A stretch of 64,000 bases of DNA, taken from Limosilactobacillus reuteri. GTDB lineage: Bacteria; Bacillota; Bacilli; Lactobacillales; Lactobacillaceae. Below, piece after piece: positions 17,175 through 26,592 of the stretch (the first letter of the stretch is position 1; every line of letters starts with the position of its first letter). The translations under genes were made by a program, and so were the position numbers. The stretch spans positions 1,488,001 to 1,552,000 of the forward strand of contig NZ_CP059275.1 in the NCBI RefSeq assembly GCF_013694365.1, given 5' to 3'. The notes beneath the pieces are model-generated. The model was not told the origin of the DNA. It made no database searches and was given only the letters and a program-made list of their open reading frames with translations.

Positions 17175-17915
17175 ATGATTTATCAAAGTTTTGCCCAGTT
17201 ATATGACCAGCTTTTTGATCCTGAAATGTACCAGAAGTGGGAAAAGTTCACAATTAAAAACCTTCCTGCTAATACTAAGAGCATTTTAGATTTAGCTGGC
17301 GGTAGTGGACGGTTAGGAGTAATGCTGGCTGCTCGTGGATTTGATGTAACGGTTGCTGACTTTTCTGCTGAGATGCTCAGTATTGCCGATCAACATGCCA
17401 CGGAAGCAGGAGTTAGTATGAATCTCTTGCAAGCTGATATGCGGGACCTCAGTGCTTTACCGCAGTATGATGCGATCACTTGTTATGCGGACTCTTTTTG
17501 TTATTTAGACGATGCAGCGGCCGTGCAAAAGACCTTCAATGAAATTGCTGATCATTTGAAAGATAATGGTGTCTTTTTATTTGATGTCATTTCTCCTTAT
17601 CAAACTGATGTCATTTATCCGGGGTATATGTTCAACTATGAGGATAAGGATCATCAGCGAGCGTTCATGTGGCAGTCTTTCAAAGATGATGATGTTGAGC
17701 ATGGCGTAATTCACGAATTAGCTTTTTTCACTCGAGATAATGATGGACGTTATGATCGTGTTGGAGAAACCCATTATGAACGTGCTTATGAATTGCCTTT
17801 ATTAAAGCAGATGTTATCTCAAGCTGGTTTTAATTCTGTTGAAGTGGGATCAAATTTTTCGACTTCTATCAAAGAAGAAAAACCAACACGATGGTTCTTT
17901 AAGTGTCATAAATAA
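17175..17915 (+). CDS. Class I SAM-dependent methyltransferase
   Basis: The 246-residue protein has the SAM-binding motif ILDLAGGSGRLGVML near residue 38, an acidic residue in VTVADFSAEML, and a D-Y-D-like post-II block (QYDAITCYADSFCYL). It follows rsfS in many Firmicutes, where its target is unknown. No substrate domain is recognisable. Cytoplasmic. Confidence 0.85.
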   Translation: MIYQSFAQLYDQLFDPEMYQKWEKFTIKNLPANTKSILDLAGGSGRLGVMLAARGFDVTVADFSAEMLSIADQHATEAGVSMNLLQADMRDLSALPQYDAITCYADSFCYLDDAAAVQKTFNEIADHLKDNGVFLFDVISPYQTDVIYPGYMFNYEDKDHQRAFMWQSFKDDDVEHGVIHELAFFTRDNDGRYDRVGETHYERAYELPLLKQMLSQAGFNSVEVGSNFSTSIKEEKPTRWFFKCHK

Positions 17916-19049
17916 ATGAAAGCAGTAGGGATGGTTGTTGAATATAATCCATTTCACAATGGGCATCGCTACCACCTTCAGCAAGCGAAAAAAATTTCCG
18001 GGGCAGATGTAACGGTAGCGGTAATGAGTGGTAATTTTACCCAGCGTGGTGAACCGACAATCGTTGATAAATGGTCGCGGGCTAGGGCTGCAGTGATGAA
18101 TGGCGTGGACCTTGTAATTGAACTACCGGTTTTTTATGCTGTCCAACCAGCACACCGGTTTGCCGGAGGAGCGCTGAGTCTCTTAAATGCTCTTGGCGTT
18201 GACTCGATTGTCTTTGGGAGCGAGCATCCAGAATGGGATTTTGCCCGTTTGGTGAAGGCTGAAGAAGCTTTTAACCAGGAAAGTTTTAACAAGTATAATG
18301 CAACTTATGCCACCCAATTTAACGAGCAATTGAAGGAACAAACTGGTGTCACCCTGATTGATCCCAATGATATTTTAGCTTTTGCTTATACCAAAGCTAA
18401 AATCAACCAGGGTTATCATTTTGAATTGCTGCCTATCAAGCGACAAGGGAGTAACTATCACGACCAGCAAATCAAAGGAAAGATTGCGAGTGCGAGTGCA
18501 ATTCGTCAGGCAATCAATGAAAAGGGCGATTACCGGCAAGCTGTTCCACAAGTGATGGGAGATATATTGGCGGCAATAAAGAGTATTCCTTCATGGACAG
18601 ACCTTTATCCTTTATTACGTAATCAGCTTATTCAAGCGCCTGTTTCAACCCTTCAGTCAACTTATCTAATGGCGGAAGGATTAGAATATCGGATGAAGGA
18701 AGCTGCCCAGCGGAGTCTTGACTTTAATTCGTTTATGAAATTCACCAAGACTAAACGGTATACTTATGCCCACTTATTGCGAGTTTGTTTATACACTATC
18801 TTGCAGATTACCCAAGAGGAAGTAGCTGAGCATAGTAAACATCCTTATCTTCATGTCTTGGCCTTTAATAAGCAAGGCCGTGAATACCTTCATGAGGTAA
18901 AAAAACAGCTTGATCTACCGCTGATTACAAAAGTCGACCAAGAAATGCGGGATCAATTGCTTAACCTTGATTACCGAGCAGGAAAACTATATCAGTTATT
19001 TATGCCGGCTGAACAAGATTTAAAGCACCCGCCGATAATTATTAATTAA
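17916..19049 (+). CDS. tmcAL: tRNA(Met) cytidine acetate ligase
   Basis: The 377-residue protein begins VGMVVEYNPFHNGHRYHLQQA, the nucleotidyltransferase HxGH motif of the YlbM/TmcAL family, followed by VAVMSGNFTQRGEP. The enzyme acetylates the wobble cytidine of elongator tRNA-Met using acetate and ATP in Firmicutes. Length and neighbourhood (after the methyltransferase, before YceD) agree. Confidence 0.92.
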   Translation: MKAVGMVVEYNPFHNGHRYHLQQAKKISGADVTVAVMSGNFTQRGEPTIVDKWSRARAAVMNGVDLVIELPVFYAVQPAHRFAGGALSLLNALGVDSIVFGSEHPEWDFARLVKAEEAFNQESFNKYNATYATQFNEQLKEQTGVTLIDPNDILAFAYTKAKINQGYHFELLPIKRQGSNYHDQQIKGKIASASAIRQAINEKGDYRQAVPQVMGDILAAIKSIPSWTDLYPLLRNQLIQAPVSTLQSTYLMAEGLEYRMKEAAQRSLDFNSFMKFTKTKRYTYAHLLRVCLYTILQITQEEVAEHSKHPYLHVLAFNKQGREYLHEVKKQLDLPLITKVDQEMRDQLLNLDYRAGKLYQLFMPAEQDLKHPPIIIN

Positions 19050-19607
19050 TTGAAATGGTCGTTAGCTGAATTACATCGTTACCAAGATGAACCACTTCAT
19101 ATTCAAAGTACTTTTGATCTGAACGCATCATTAACGAAGCTGTTTCCAGATATTATTTTAGCTGTTCAACCAGTTAAAGTTGATGGTTACGTTACTTATG
19201 ACGATGGTGATGCAACGATTAGCGCTCATGTTACAACGACGTTAACCGTTCCATCTAGTCGCTCGTTAACACCCGTTCAATTACCGCTCGATTTTACGTT
19301 CTCAGAGACGTATATCGATGATCGTTCACACTTTGCCCGCTATGAGGATGAAGATGAGGTTGTTTTCCTTATTAAAAAGGGTGATTCAATTGATTTTGAT
19401 ACTGCATTAGCGGAAAACATCGTTGAACAGGTACCGCTACGGGTTCTTTCTGCCGAAGAAAAATCTGGCAAACCAATGCCAAATGGAAAAGGTTGGAGTG
19501 TTATCTCTGAAGATGACTACAAGGCCCAGCAGCAGAAAGATGACAAAGTTGATCCACGTCTCGCTAAGTTGCAAAACCTTTTTCCTGATCAGGATAACAA
19601 AAAATAG
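19050..19607 (+). CDS. yceD: YceD family (DUF177) protein
   Basis: The 185-residue protein starts with TTG. The middle has VTLTVPSSRSLTPVQLPL-like and DLDTALAENI-like segments typical of DUF177, although the usual cysteines are absent. YceD proteins precede rpmF nearly everywhere and have been linked to 23S rRNA handling. Identity is supported mainly by position and general pattern. Confidence 0.8.
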   Translation: MKWSLAELHRYQDEPLHIQSTFDLNASLTKLFPDIILAVQPVKVDGYVTYDDGDATISAHVTTTLTVPSSRSLTPVQLPLDFTFSETYIDDRSHFARYEDEDEVVFLIKKGDSIDFDTALAENIVEQVPLRVLSAEEKSGKPMPNGKGWSVISEDDYKAQQQKDDKVDPRLAKLQNLFPDQDNKK

Positions 19608-19787
19608 ATGGCTGTTCCAGCACGGAAGACTTCAAAGACTAAGAAGCGTATGCGTCGGGGTCACATCAAGTTAAATGTACCTGGCCTTACCCCTTGCCCA
19701 AACTGTGGTGAACTTCGCAAGTCCCACATGGTATGCCCAAGTTGTGGTTACTACGACGGCAAGCAAGTTGTTAACACTAACAACTAA
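19608..19787 (+). CDS. rpmF: 50S ribosomal protein L32
   Basis: A 59-residue reading frame starts [19 protein letters not shown] and contains the zinc ribbon CPNC ... CPSC, as in zinc-binding bL32. The protein ends shortly after GYYDGKQVV. It lies between yceD and a two-component system. Confidence 0.96.
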   Translation: MAVPARKTSKTKKRMRRGHIKLNVPGLTPCPNCGELRKSHMVCPSCGYYDGKQVVNTNN

Positions 19788-20474
19788 ATGAGTCGAATTT
19801 TAATTATTGAGGATGAGGAAAATTTAGCAAATTTTGTAGAACTTGAATTAAAGCATGAAGGTTACGATACAGATGTTGAACTTGATGGTCGTGCTGGATT
19901 AGAAGCAGCTTTAAATCAAGATTTTGATGTGATTTTGCTAGACTTGATGCTCCCAGAGTTAAATGGGATTGAAGTTGCACGGCGGGTTCGTGAAATAAAA
20001 GATACACCAATTATTATCATGACCGCTCGTGATTCTGTTATTGACCGTGTCTCTGGTTTAGATCATGGGGCAGATGATTATATTGTTAAGCCATTTGCGA
20101 TTGAAGAACTCCTTGCACGGGTCCGGGCGTTATTGCGGCGAATCAGTATTGAAGATGGTAATAATAAGGAACATCAAACAACGGTCAATTACAAGGATCT
20201 TACCATTGAAAAAGAGAACCGGGTTGTTCGTCGCGGCGATGAAGTAATTAACCTTACCAAGCGGGAATACGAATTACTGTTGATCTTAATGGAAAATATC
20301 AATGTTGTTATGTCACGAAAAGACCTTTTGAGTAAGGTATGGGGTTATGATTCCAAGGTTGAAACCAATGTTGTTGATGTTTATATTCGGTACTTGCGGA
20401 ATAAGATTGACCGTCCTGGTGAAAAGAGCTACATCCAAACGGTTCGTGGTACTGGATATGTGATTCGCTCCTAG
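19788..20474 (+). CDS. OmpR-family response regulator (ArlR-like)
   Basis: The 228-residue regulator has a receiver domain with the phospho-acceptor D52 in [13 protein letters not shown], the conserved T in IIMTAR and K in YIVKPF. The C-terminal winged helix contains [15 protein letters not shown] and TVRGTGYVI. It pairs with the histidine kinase encoded next. In lactobacilli an ArlRS-like pair often follows rpmF. Targets are not visible here. Confidence 0.9.
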   Translation: MSRILIIEDEENLANFVELELKHEGYDTDVELDGRAGLEAALNQDFDVILLDLMLPELNGIEVARRVREIKDTPIIIMTARDSVIDRVSGLDHGADDYIVKPFAIEELLARVRALLRRISIEDGNNKEHQTTVNYKDLTIEKENRVVRRGDEVINLTKREYELLLILMENINVVMSRKDLLSKVWGYDSKVETNVVDVYIRYLRNKIDRPGEKSYIQTVRGTGYVIRS

Positions 20475-21950
20475 ATGAAGCAAAAAGATGAAAGACGGTT
20501 TGTTTCACTAAAAATTAAGTGGGCAGCTGGAACGGCATTAGGGTCATTAATCATCTTTTGTATCGTTGCGATGGCATTGTTTAGCGCGTTTACGCAAAAT
20601 TTATTTCATCAAGAAAGACAATTATTGAATCAAGGGATGACTAATATTAGTACACAATTAAGTACTGTTGATAAGCCCTTAACTAAAAAGAATGTTAGTC
20701 ACCTTATTGATCCAGACAGAAACCGGTCGAATATTATTTCTGGAGAGGAATATAAACGACCGGTAATTAAAGAGTTAAGTGATGGACACTTGGTTATTAA
20801 TATTTATAATCCTGATGGAAAGAATATTTTGAGTACTGGTCGTTATATTAAAAAGCCGCAGTTTACGACTAATCGCAATATTCATATTGCTGCTGGGCCT
20901 GATCATGATGTGTTGGTCGGGCAGATGCCAATTTATGGTCAGAATAATCGGCAGTTGATTGGGTACTTACAAGTTGAAAATAACCTTGACGCTTATATGC
21001 AAAGTTATCATCAGTTGGCATTAGTATGTATCTTGGCTCTCTGCCTGGTTTTGATTGCGAGTGGGCTATTGGGATACTTTCTTTCCCTCTTTCTCCTTCG
21101 ACCATTGGATGGAATTCATGACACAGTTAAGGAGATTAGTGCAGATCCTACTAAAGATGTCCGGGTACCGACTACCAATCGTAACGATGAACTAGCAGAA
21201 TTGATAACAATGTTTAATGAAATGCTTGATCGAATGCAGCGGTATATCGACCAGCAGTCACAATTTGTCAGTGATGTTAGTCATGAACTCCGAACCCCTG
21301 TTGCGATTATTCAAGGACACTTAGAGATGCTTCAGCGATGGGGCAAGGATGATCCAAAAGTGCTGGATGACTCAATTAAGGCAACATTAATTGAAACGCG
21401 CCGGATGAAAAACTTGGTTCAAGAAATGCTTGATTTGAGCCGAGCAGAGCAAGTAGAGATTAATTTCCGCAACCAGCATACGATTGTTAATGATGTGGTT
21501 CACCAGGTCTACAATAACTTTAAGATGCTATATCCAGACTTTACTTTCCGTTTGGACGACGATCTGAAAGAACCAATCATGGTTGATATTTATCGCGATC
21601 ATCTTGAACAGGTCCTTGTGATTTTATGTGACAATGCTGTCAAATATTCCACTGATGATCATAAAGAGATCCATATTATTCTTTCACGGGGAATGAATAC
21701 TGTTGAGATTGGTATTCAAGACTTTGGTGAAGGGATCTCACCGGAAAATGTAAAACGGGTCTTTGATCGCTTCTATCGAGTAGATAAGGCTCGTAGTCGT
21801 AAGAAAGGCGGCAATGGATTAGGTCTTTCAATTGCCAAACGACTAATTGAAGGTTACCATGGTTCGATTACCCTAGAAAGTTCAGTCGGTGCTGGATCAT
21901 TGTTTAGAATCATTTTACCGATTATTGAAGATCCAGAGACAAAAAAATAA
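20475..21950 (+). CDS. Sensor histidine kinase (ArlS-like)
   Basis: The 491-residue membrane kinase has a first membrane helix at about residues 15-37, an extracellular region of about 140 residues and a second helix at about 180-205. A HAMP linker (PLDGIHDTVKEIS) and the dimerisation domain follow, with H270 in FVSDVSHELRTPVA. The ATP-binding domain has CDNAVKYS, DFGEGI and GNGLGLSIAKRL. It phosphorylates the regulator encoded just before it. The signal sensed is unknown. Confidence 0.92.
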   Translation: MKQKDERRFVSLKIKWAAGTALGSLIIFCIVAMALFSAFTQNLFHQERQLLNQGMTNISTQLSTVDKPLTKKNVSHLIDPDRNRSNIISGEEYKRPVIKELSDGHLVINIYNPDGKNILSTGRYIKKPQFTTNRNIHIAAGPDHDVLVGQMPIYGQNNRQLIGYLQVENNLDAYMQSYHQLALVCILALCLVLIASGLLGYFLSLFLLRPLDGIHDTVKEISADPTKDVRVPTTNRNDELAELITMFNEMLDRMQRYIDQQSQFVSDVSHELRTPVAIIQGHLEMLQRWGKDDPKVLDDSIKATLIETRRMKNLVQEMLDLSRAEQVEINFRNQHTIVNDVVHQVYNNFKMLYPDFTFRLDDDLKEPIMVDIYRDHLEQVLVILCDNAVKYSTDDHKEIHIILSRGMNTVEIGIQDFGEGISPENVKRVFDRFYRVDKARSRKKGGNGLGLSIAKRLIEGYHGSITLESSVGAGSLFRIILPIIEDPETKK

Positions 21951-23444
21951 GTGGCTGCGAAAGAGCAGAAAAAATTAATCACAACGCCAACATTGGTGTT
22001 AATGATTATTTCGACAATATATGGGTTTGGTAATGTTTCAATAGCCTATGATCAAATGGCATATGCGGGGATGTTTTGGTACATCCTTGCTGGAGTTTGT
22101 TTCTTCTTCCCCTGTTGTTTGATGATGGCTGAATATGGTTCGGCATTTAAGGACGCCAAAGGGGGAATCTATTCCTGGTTAGCTGGTTCGATAGGGGAAC
22201 AGCTGGCCTTTATCGGAACCTTTATTTGGTTAGCGAGTTGGGTTCTGTGGCTAGTATCAAGTGCTTCTCGACTTTGGATAACATTGTCGGCACTATTATT
22301 TGGCCATGATACTACCCAACAATGGCATTTTTGGATCTTTAATTCTAATCAGTTAATTGGTATCTTGGCCATTCTTTTTGTCTTACTTGTAACCTTACTG
22401 AGTTCCCAGGGAATTAATGGGATTACGAAAATCAGCTCATTTGGTGGAGCGTTTATGATTGGAATGAATGCAATTTTTATTATTGCAAGTTTAGTAACGA
22501 TTATTGCTAACAAGGGGGTTACTGCCCAGCCTATTCATGGTATTAGCAGTTTTATTGAGTCGCCTAATCCTGCTTTTAAGACGCCAATTGCGATTATTTC
22601 ATTCGTTGTTTACGCAATCTTTGCATATGGTGGAATGGAAAATATAGGTGGAGTTACTGATAGTATGAAGAATCCAGCGAAGACATTTCCAAGAGGCTTA
22701 GTTATTGGTTCGCTCTTAACGATTGGCAGTTATGTGCTAATGATTTTAATGACTGGCTTTAGTGTTAATTACAATCATGTTATTGCAAAATCAAGCGTTA
22801 ACTTAGGTAATGTTACTTATGTTGTCTTTAATCAATTAGGATACCAACTAGGTGTGTCACTAGGGTTAAGACATGCTACTAATATTTTTCTTGGTGTTCT
22901 CTTTACGCGAATGATTGCGTTAGCTGGCCTGATGGGGATGTTAGGAGCAATGTTCCTGTTAGTTTACTCCCCGATTAAGTCCTTTATCATGGGAGCTAAT
23001 CCTGAGTTATGGCCTAAAAAAATTGTGACATTGAACAAACACGGGATGCCAGCATATGCAATGTGGATTCAGGCAATTTTTGTTTCGTGTATTATTTTCT
23101 TAGTTGCATTTGGGGGTTCAGCAGCTGCTAGTTTTTACCAAATCTTGACAGATATGGTTAATGTTTCAACCTGTGCCCCGTATATCTTCCTTGTTGGTGC
23201 ATTCCCATTCTTTCAAAAGAAGGATATCCCACATGATTTTGTAGTATTTAAGAATCATTTTTGGACAAATGTATTAGTTGTCTTTGTTGAGATAATTGTT
23301 TGCCTAGGAATCATCTTTACATGCATCCAACCAATTATTGAGCATGATTTTCAAACTGCATTCTGGACGGCATTTGGTCCGGTCTTCTTTGGGATTGTTG
23401 CTTTGATTTTCTACAATCACGCATCAAAGAAGATTACAAAGTAG
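21951..23444 (+). CDS. yjeM: APC-family amino acid permease, YjeM-like
   Basis: The 497-residue protein starts with GTG and has about twelve membrane segments. TIYGFGNVSIAYDQMAY in the first helix and FAYGGMENIGGVTDSMKNPAKTFPRG later are typical of the glutamate/GABA antiporter-type branch of APC carriers named YjeM. Likely moves an amino acid across the membrane; substrate unproven. A hairpin follows the stop directly. Confidence 0.8.
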   Translation: MAAKEQKKLITTPTLVLMIISTIYGFGNVSIAYDQMAYAGMFWYILAGVCFFFPCCLMMAEYGSAFKDAKGGIYSWLAGSIGEQLAFIGTFIWLASWVLWLVSSASRLWITLSALLFGHDTTQQWHFWIFNSNQLIGILAILFVLLVTLLSSQGINGITKISSFGGAFMIGMNAIFIIASLVTIIANKGVTAQPIHGISSFIESPNPAFKTPIAIISFVVYAIFAYGGMENIGGVTDSMKNPAKTFPRGLVIGSLLTIGSYVLMILMTGFSVNYNHVIAKSSVNLGNVTYVVFNQLGYQLGVSLGLRHATNIFLGVLFTRMIALAGLMGMLGAMFLLVYSPIKSFIMGANPELWPKKIVTLNKHGMPAYAMWIQAIFVSCIIFLVAFGGSAAASFYQILTDMVNVSTCAPYIFLVGAFPFFQKKDIPHDFVVFKNHFWTNVLVVFVEIIVCLGIIFTCIQPIIEHDFQTAFWTAFGPVFFGIVALIFYNHASKKITK

Positions 23445-23476
23445 GGCTGGGAGAAAACTTTTGTTTTCTCTCAGCC
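23445..23476 (+). terminator. Terminator-like hairpin
   Basis: GGCTGGGAGAAAAC (23445-23458) pairs with GTTTTCTCTCAGCC (23463-23476) over 14 positions with one G-U pair and a four-base loop. The T-tract after it is weak (TCAACTACTTTT). The stem is A-rich on one side and T-rich on the other, so it could serve in either direction. It begins on the first base after the yjeM stop. Confidence 0.6.
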
Positions 23477-23634
23477 TCAACTACTTTTATGAATAATAGT
23501 AAGATAACGTGGAACTAGCTTCGCGTCGCCACAAGGCTCGAGTCTAAGTACGAACGATAATCAGCCCGTGCCGTGCTAATCACCGTTCTATCCTTAGCCC
23601 ACCGCCTTGTCGAGAAGGTTATTTTCCACTTACT
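23477..23634. other. Retained non-coding block before the MATE gene
   Basis: 158 bases without a convincing gene. It contains a 14-base motif CTAGCTTCGCGTCG (23515-23528) whose reverse complement recurs at 60316-60329, plus a C+G-rich segment (CAGCCCGTGCCGTGCTAATC). These look like parts of a dispersed intergenic repeat of this species. No clear promoter or ribosome binding site precedes the ATG at 23635. Confidence 0.5.
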
Positions 23635-24954
23635 ATGGATTTACCAATGTCAATTACGAAGGAAGTACGGCATTATGTTGTTCGTAATGTTGTCGCCACC
23701 CTTGGGATGTCAATGTATATTATTATTGACACCCTTTTTATTTCAATCGCGGCGGGAGCTTTAGGCTTAACTACTCTTAACCTGGTGCTGCCCCTGTTCA
23801 ACGTTTTTAATGGAACTGGACTATTATTGGGAGTCGGTGGCGCCACAATCTTTTCGTTAAATAAAGTTATGCATCCTGAGAGAATAAAATCATTATTTAG
23901 TCAACTGATGATTTTTGCTTTTACTTTCGGTCTTATCCTAGCAATCCTATTAAACATTTTTGCGACTCCAGTAGTTAATTTCCTTGGGGCAGATGATGCC
24001 ACTCGTCAGATGGCAATCATTTATTTACGAATAATTTCATGGAGCGGACCTCTCTATATGGCTAACTACATTGCCATTAATTTCATTCGTAATGATGGCA
24101 ATCCCACGTTAACCATGAAGGCCACCTTAACTGAAACATTATCTGTTATTCTCATCGACTGGTTCTTTATCTTTGGAATGGGTCTTAAATTGGAAGGAGC
24201 AGCATTGGCAGTGTTATTTTCGCCAGCAATTAGCTTGATGGTTTTAAGTTTTCATCGGAAGTTTGCCGGACGACAATTACAATGGCACTGGGTTGTCCCT
24301 CACCTAAAAAACATTTGGCGCTCAGCACGTTTAGGGGTTGCTTCAGCATTAAACGAATTAAGTACTGGTGTTAGTATCTATTTCTTTAACCATGTTTTAT
24401 TGCAACTAGCTAATAACTATGCCGTTGCCGCATATGGCGTTATTTCCAACATTGCCATCGTTGTGCTAGCAATTGCTAATGGAGTAGCGCTCGGTGTTCA
24501 ACCGCTTGCTAGTCGGGAATTTGGTAAATACGAATACAAGAATGTATCGATGACATTAAAAAATGGGATTATCATTACCCTCTTTCTAGCAACAATCAGC
24601 TTTATTATCCTAATTACCTTTAAGCATCCAATTATTGAAGTTTTTAACACTTCTCATTCTGGTCAACTCCTCGCCTATGCTAGTGTTGGCCTCCCGATTT
24701 ACTTTACAAGTGTATTCTTCAGCGCGTTAAATCTATTGTTCATCCTTTTCTTAACAGCAATTGGATCAGCGCGGGCATCATTCTCTTTATCGATTCTTCG
24801 TGGTTATATTATCCTTCTCCCCGCAATCTTTATTCTGGCAAAAGTTGCCGGAATTAATGGGGTCTGGGCAGCAGTTCCTTTTACTGAATTTGTTATTACT
24901 TGCATCGGTGGAATTATCATTTACCAGCGACTTAAAAAATTGAATAAAGAGTAA
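23635..24954 (+). CDS. MATE-family efflux transporter
   Basis: The 439-residue membrane protein has twelve hydrophobic segments in two similar halves (VGGATIFSLNK in the first, ALGVQPLASREFGKYEY in the second), the usual MatE repeat layout. It would export cationic drugs or metabolites using an ion gradient. MSITKEVRHYV at residue 5 offers an alternative downstream start. Substrate unknown. Confidence 0.88.
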   Translation: MDLPMSITKEVRHYVVRNVVATLGMSMYIIIDTLFISIAAGALGLTTLNLVLPLFNVFNGTGLLLGVGGATIFSLNKVMHPERIKSLFSQLMIFAFTFGLILAILLNIFATPVVNFLGADDATRQMAIIYLRIISWSGPLYMANYIAINFIRNDGNPTLTMKATLTETLSVILIDWFFIFGMGLKLEGAALAVLFSPAISLMVLSFHRKFAGRQLQWHWVVPHLKNIWRSARLGVASALNELSTGVSIYFFNHVLLQLANNYAVAAYGVISNIAIVVLAIANGVALGVQPLASREFGKYEYKNVSMTLKNGIIITLFLATISFIILITFKHPIIEVFNTSHSGQLLAYASVGLPIYFTSVFFSALNLLFILFLTAIGSARASFSLSILRGYIILLPAIFILAKVAGINGVWAAVPFTEFVITCIGGIIIYQRLKKLNKE

Positions 24955-25365
24955 ATGATTAAACCAATTATTAAAGACCAACAATTACTTGCTAAAAAAG
25001 CAACCCTAACTACTAAAGCTGATTTGCCCCTTGCAAACGATCTTATCGATACTCTTAATGCTCACCAAGCTGAATGTGTTGGAATGGCTGCCAATATGAT
25101 TGGTGTAAATAAGAATGCAATTATTGCACGAATCGGGCCCTTTAATGTCGTAATGTTTAATCCGCAAATTGTCGCTAAAAGTCACCCTTATCAAACTACA
25201 GAAGGATGTCTTTCATTGAGCGGAACGCGTCCTACTAAACGTTATAAGCAAATTACCGTTAAATTTCGTAATCAGAGCTGGCAAGTGCAAACATTAGAAC
25301 TTACGGATTTTGCTGCTGAGATTATTCAACATGAAATTGACCATTGTAATGGAATTATAATATAA
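24955..25365 (+). CDS. def: Peptide deformylase, short type
   Basis: The 136-residue metalloenzyme removes the N-formyl group from new proteins. All three motifs are seen: GMAANMIGVNK (in place of GxGLAAxQIG), EGCLSLSG with the metal Cys, and QHEIDHCNGI with the two His. It is shorter than type II deformylases, and the first motif departs from the canonical Gln (AANMIG rather than AAxQIG), which may affect activity. Probably the second, minor deformylase of the genome. Confidence 0.85.
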   Translation: MIKPIIKDQQLLAKKATLTTKADLPLANDLIDTLNAHQAECVGMAANMIGVNKNAIIARIGPFNVVMFNPQIVAKSHPYQTTEGCLSLSGTRPTKRYKQITVKFRNQSWQVQTLELTDFAAEIIQHEIDHCNGIII

Positions 25366-26316
25366 ATGAAACGAAAACGAATAACGATCGCTGGGGGTCT
25401 CTTTACCCTCCTGCTGCTTCTTAGCGGATGTGTACGGACTACTAAGAGCGGTCGACCATACGGGTTTGTCTATGACTATATGGCTAAACCAATGCAGCAC
25501 TTGATGGAATGGTTAGCTAGCCACATGGGCAATAACTACGGTTGGGCAATTATTGTCATTGTGGTAGTTGTGCGAACAATTCTTTTACCGGTGATGTTCT
25601 CACAAATGAAAAAATCAACCATTATGCAAGAAAAGATGTCCAAGGTTCAACCATTGATTAAAGAACTAACAGAAAAGCAAAAAGCAGCCAAGACTCCTGA
25701 AGAACAGGCTGCGGTTAGTCAACAAATGATGGCTCTGTACCGGGATAACAACATTAGCTTAACTGGCGGAATCGGCTGTCTCCCATTGTTAATTCAACTG
25801 CCAATTTTTGCCGCCTTATATGCTGCTATCCGTTATTCTCCAGACCTTTACCATGCAACTTTCTTTGGGATTCCACTTGGTAAGCCAAGTATTATCTTAG
25901 CGGTCTTATCTTTTATTGCCTATGCTGCTCAGAGTTATCTTGGGCTTGTCAGTGTTCCTGAAGCCCAGAAGAAACAAATGAAGGCTGCTATTTGGATGAG
26001 TCCTTTCATGACCTTCTTCATTTCTATCACTTCTTCTGCCGGATTAGGTCTTTACTTCTTCATTGGTGGATTATTTGCCATCTTACAAACCTTGATGGTC
26101 AATGCTTACCGTCCGCGGATTCGTCGCCAAATTGAGGAAGAGAGCAAGAAGAATCCAATTAAAATGCCAGAAGCACCAGTAATTAACACCCCTAGTTCTT
26201 CAACTAAACCGACTGATGCAATTGACCAATTACGTAAAGGCGATGCCAAGCCAAGCGATCAAGCAAACCGTAATCGTCAACGTAATGCTGGCAAACAGCA
26301 ACATCATAAAAAATAA
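25366..26316 (+). CDS. yidC: Membrane protein insertase YidC (lipoprotein type)
   Basis: The 316-residue protein has a lipoprotein signal with lipobox LLSGC near residue 22. Five membrane segments of the Oxa1/YidC core follow (WAIIVIVVVVRTILLPVMF with the hydrophilic-groove Arg; LPIFAALYAAI; later FFISITSSAGLGLYFFIGGLFA). The tail is basic and ends KQQHHKK, as in Gram-positive YidC2, which can contact ribosomes. Inserts membrane proteins alone or with SecYEG. Confidence 0.93.
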   Translation: MKRKRITIAGGLFTLLLLLSGCVRTTKSGRPYGFVYDYMAKPMQHLMEWLASHMGNNYGWAIIVIVVVVRTILLPVMFSQMKKSTIMQEKMSKVQPLIKELTEKQKAAKTPEEQAAVSQQMMALYRDNNISLTGGIGCLPLLIQLPIFAALYAAIRYSPDLYHATFFGIPLGKPSIILAVLSFIAYAAQSYLGLVSVPEAQKKQMKAAIWMSPFMTFFISITSSAGLGLYFFIGGLFAILQTLMVNAYRPRIRRQIEEESKKNPIKMPEAPVINTPSSSTKPTDAIDQLRKGDAKPSDQANRNRQRNAGKQQHHKK

Positions 26317-26592
26317 ATGGTTAATTATCATCTTACCATTACTGGACGCGTTCAAGGAGTTGGATTCCGCTGGAGCGTCTATCAGTTGGCACAACAAGCA
26401 GAAATAGAAGGGATCGTTATGAATAAGCATGATGGGAGCGTTTATTGCGAATTGCAGGGTCCCATTGAGATTGTTAAACAATTAATCTCTAAAATTAAAG
26501 CTGGACCCACTCCTTATGCTCGAATTACTAAGGTTAAAATCATCGAAGGAAGCCTGCAAAACTACCATCATTCATTTCAAATCACGCATTAG
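26317..26592 (+). CDS. acyP: Acylphosphatase
   Basis: The 91-residue protein contains GRVQGVGFRWSVYQLA with the catalytic Arg, and the Asn in VMNKHDGSV. It hydrolyses acyl phosphates such as acetyl phosphate and carbamoyl phosphate. In lactobacilli it is a regular neighbour of yidC. Confidence 0.93.
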   Translation: MVNYHLTITGRVQGVGFRWSVYQLAQQAEIEGIVMNKHDGSVYCELQGPIEIVKQLISKIKAGPTPYARITKVKIIEGSLQNYHHSFQITH

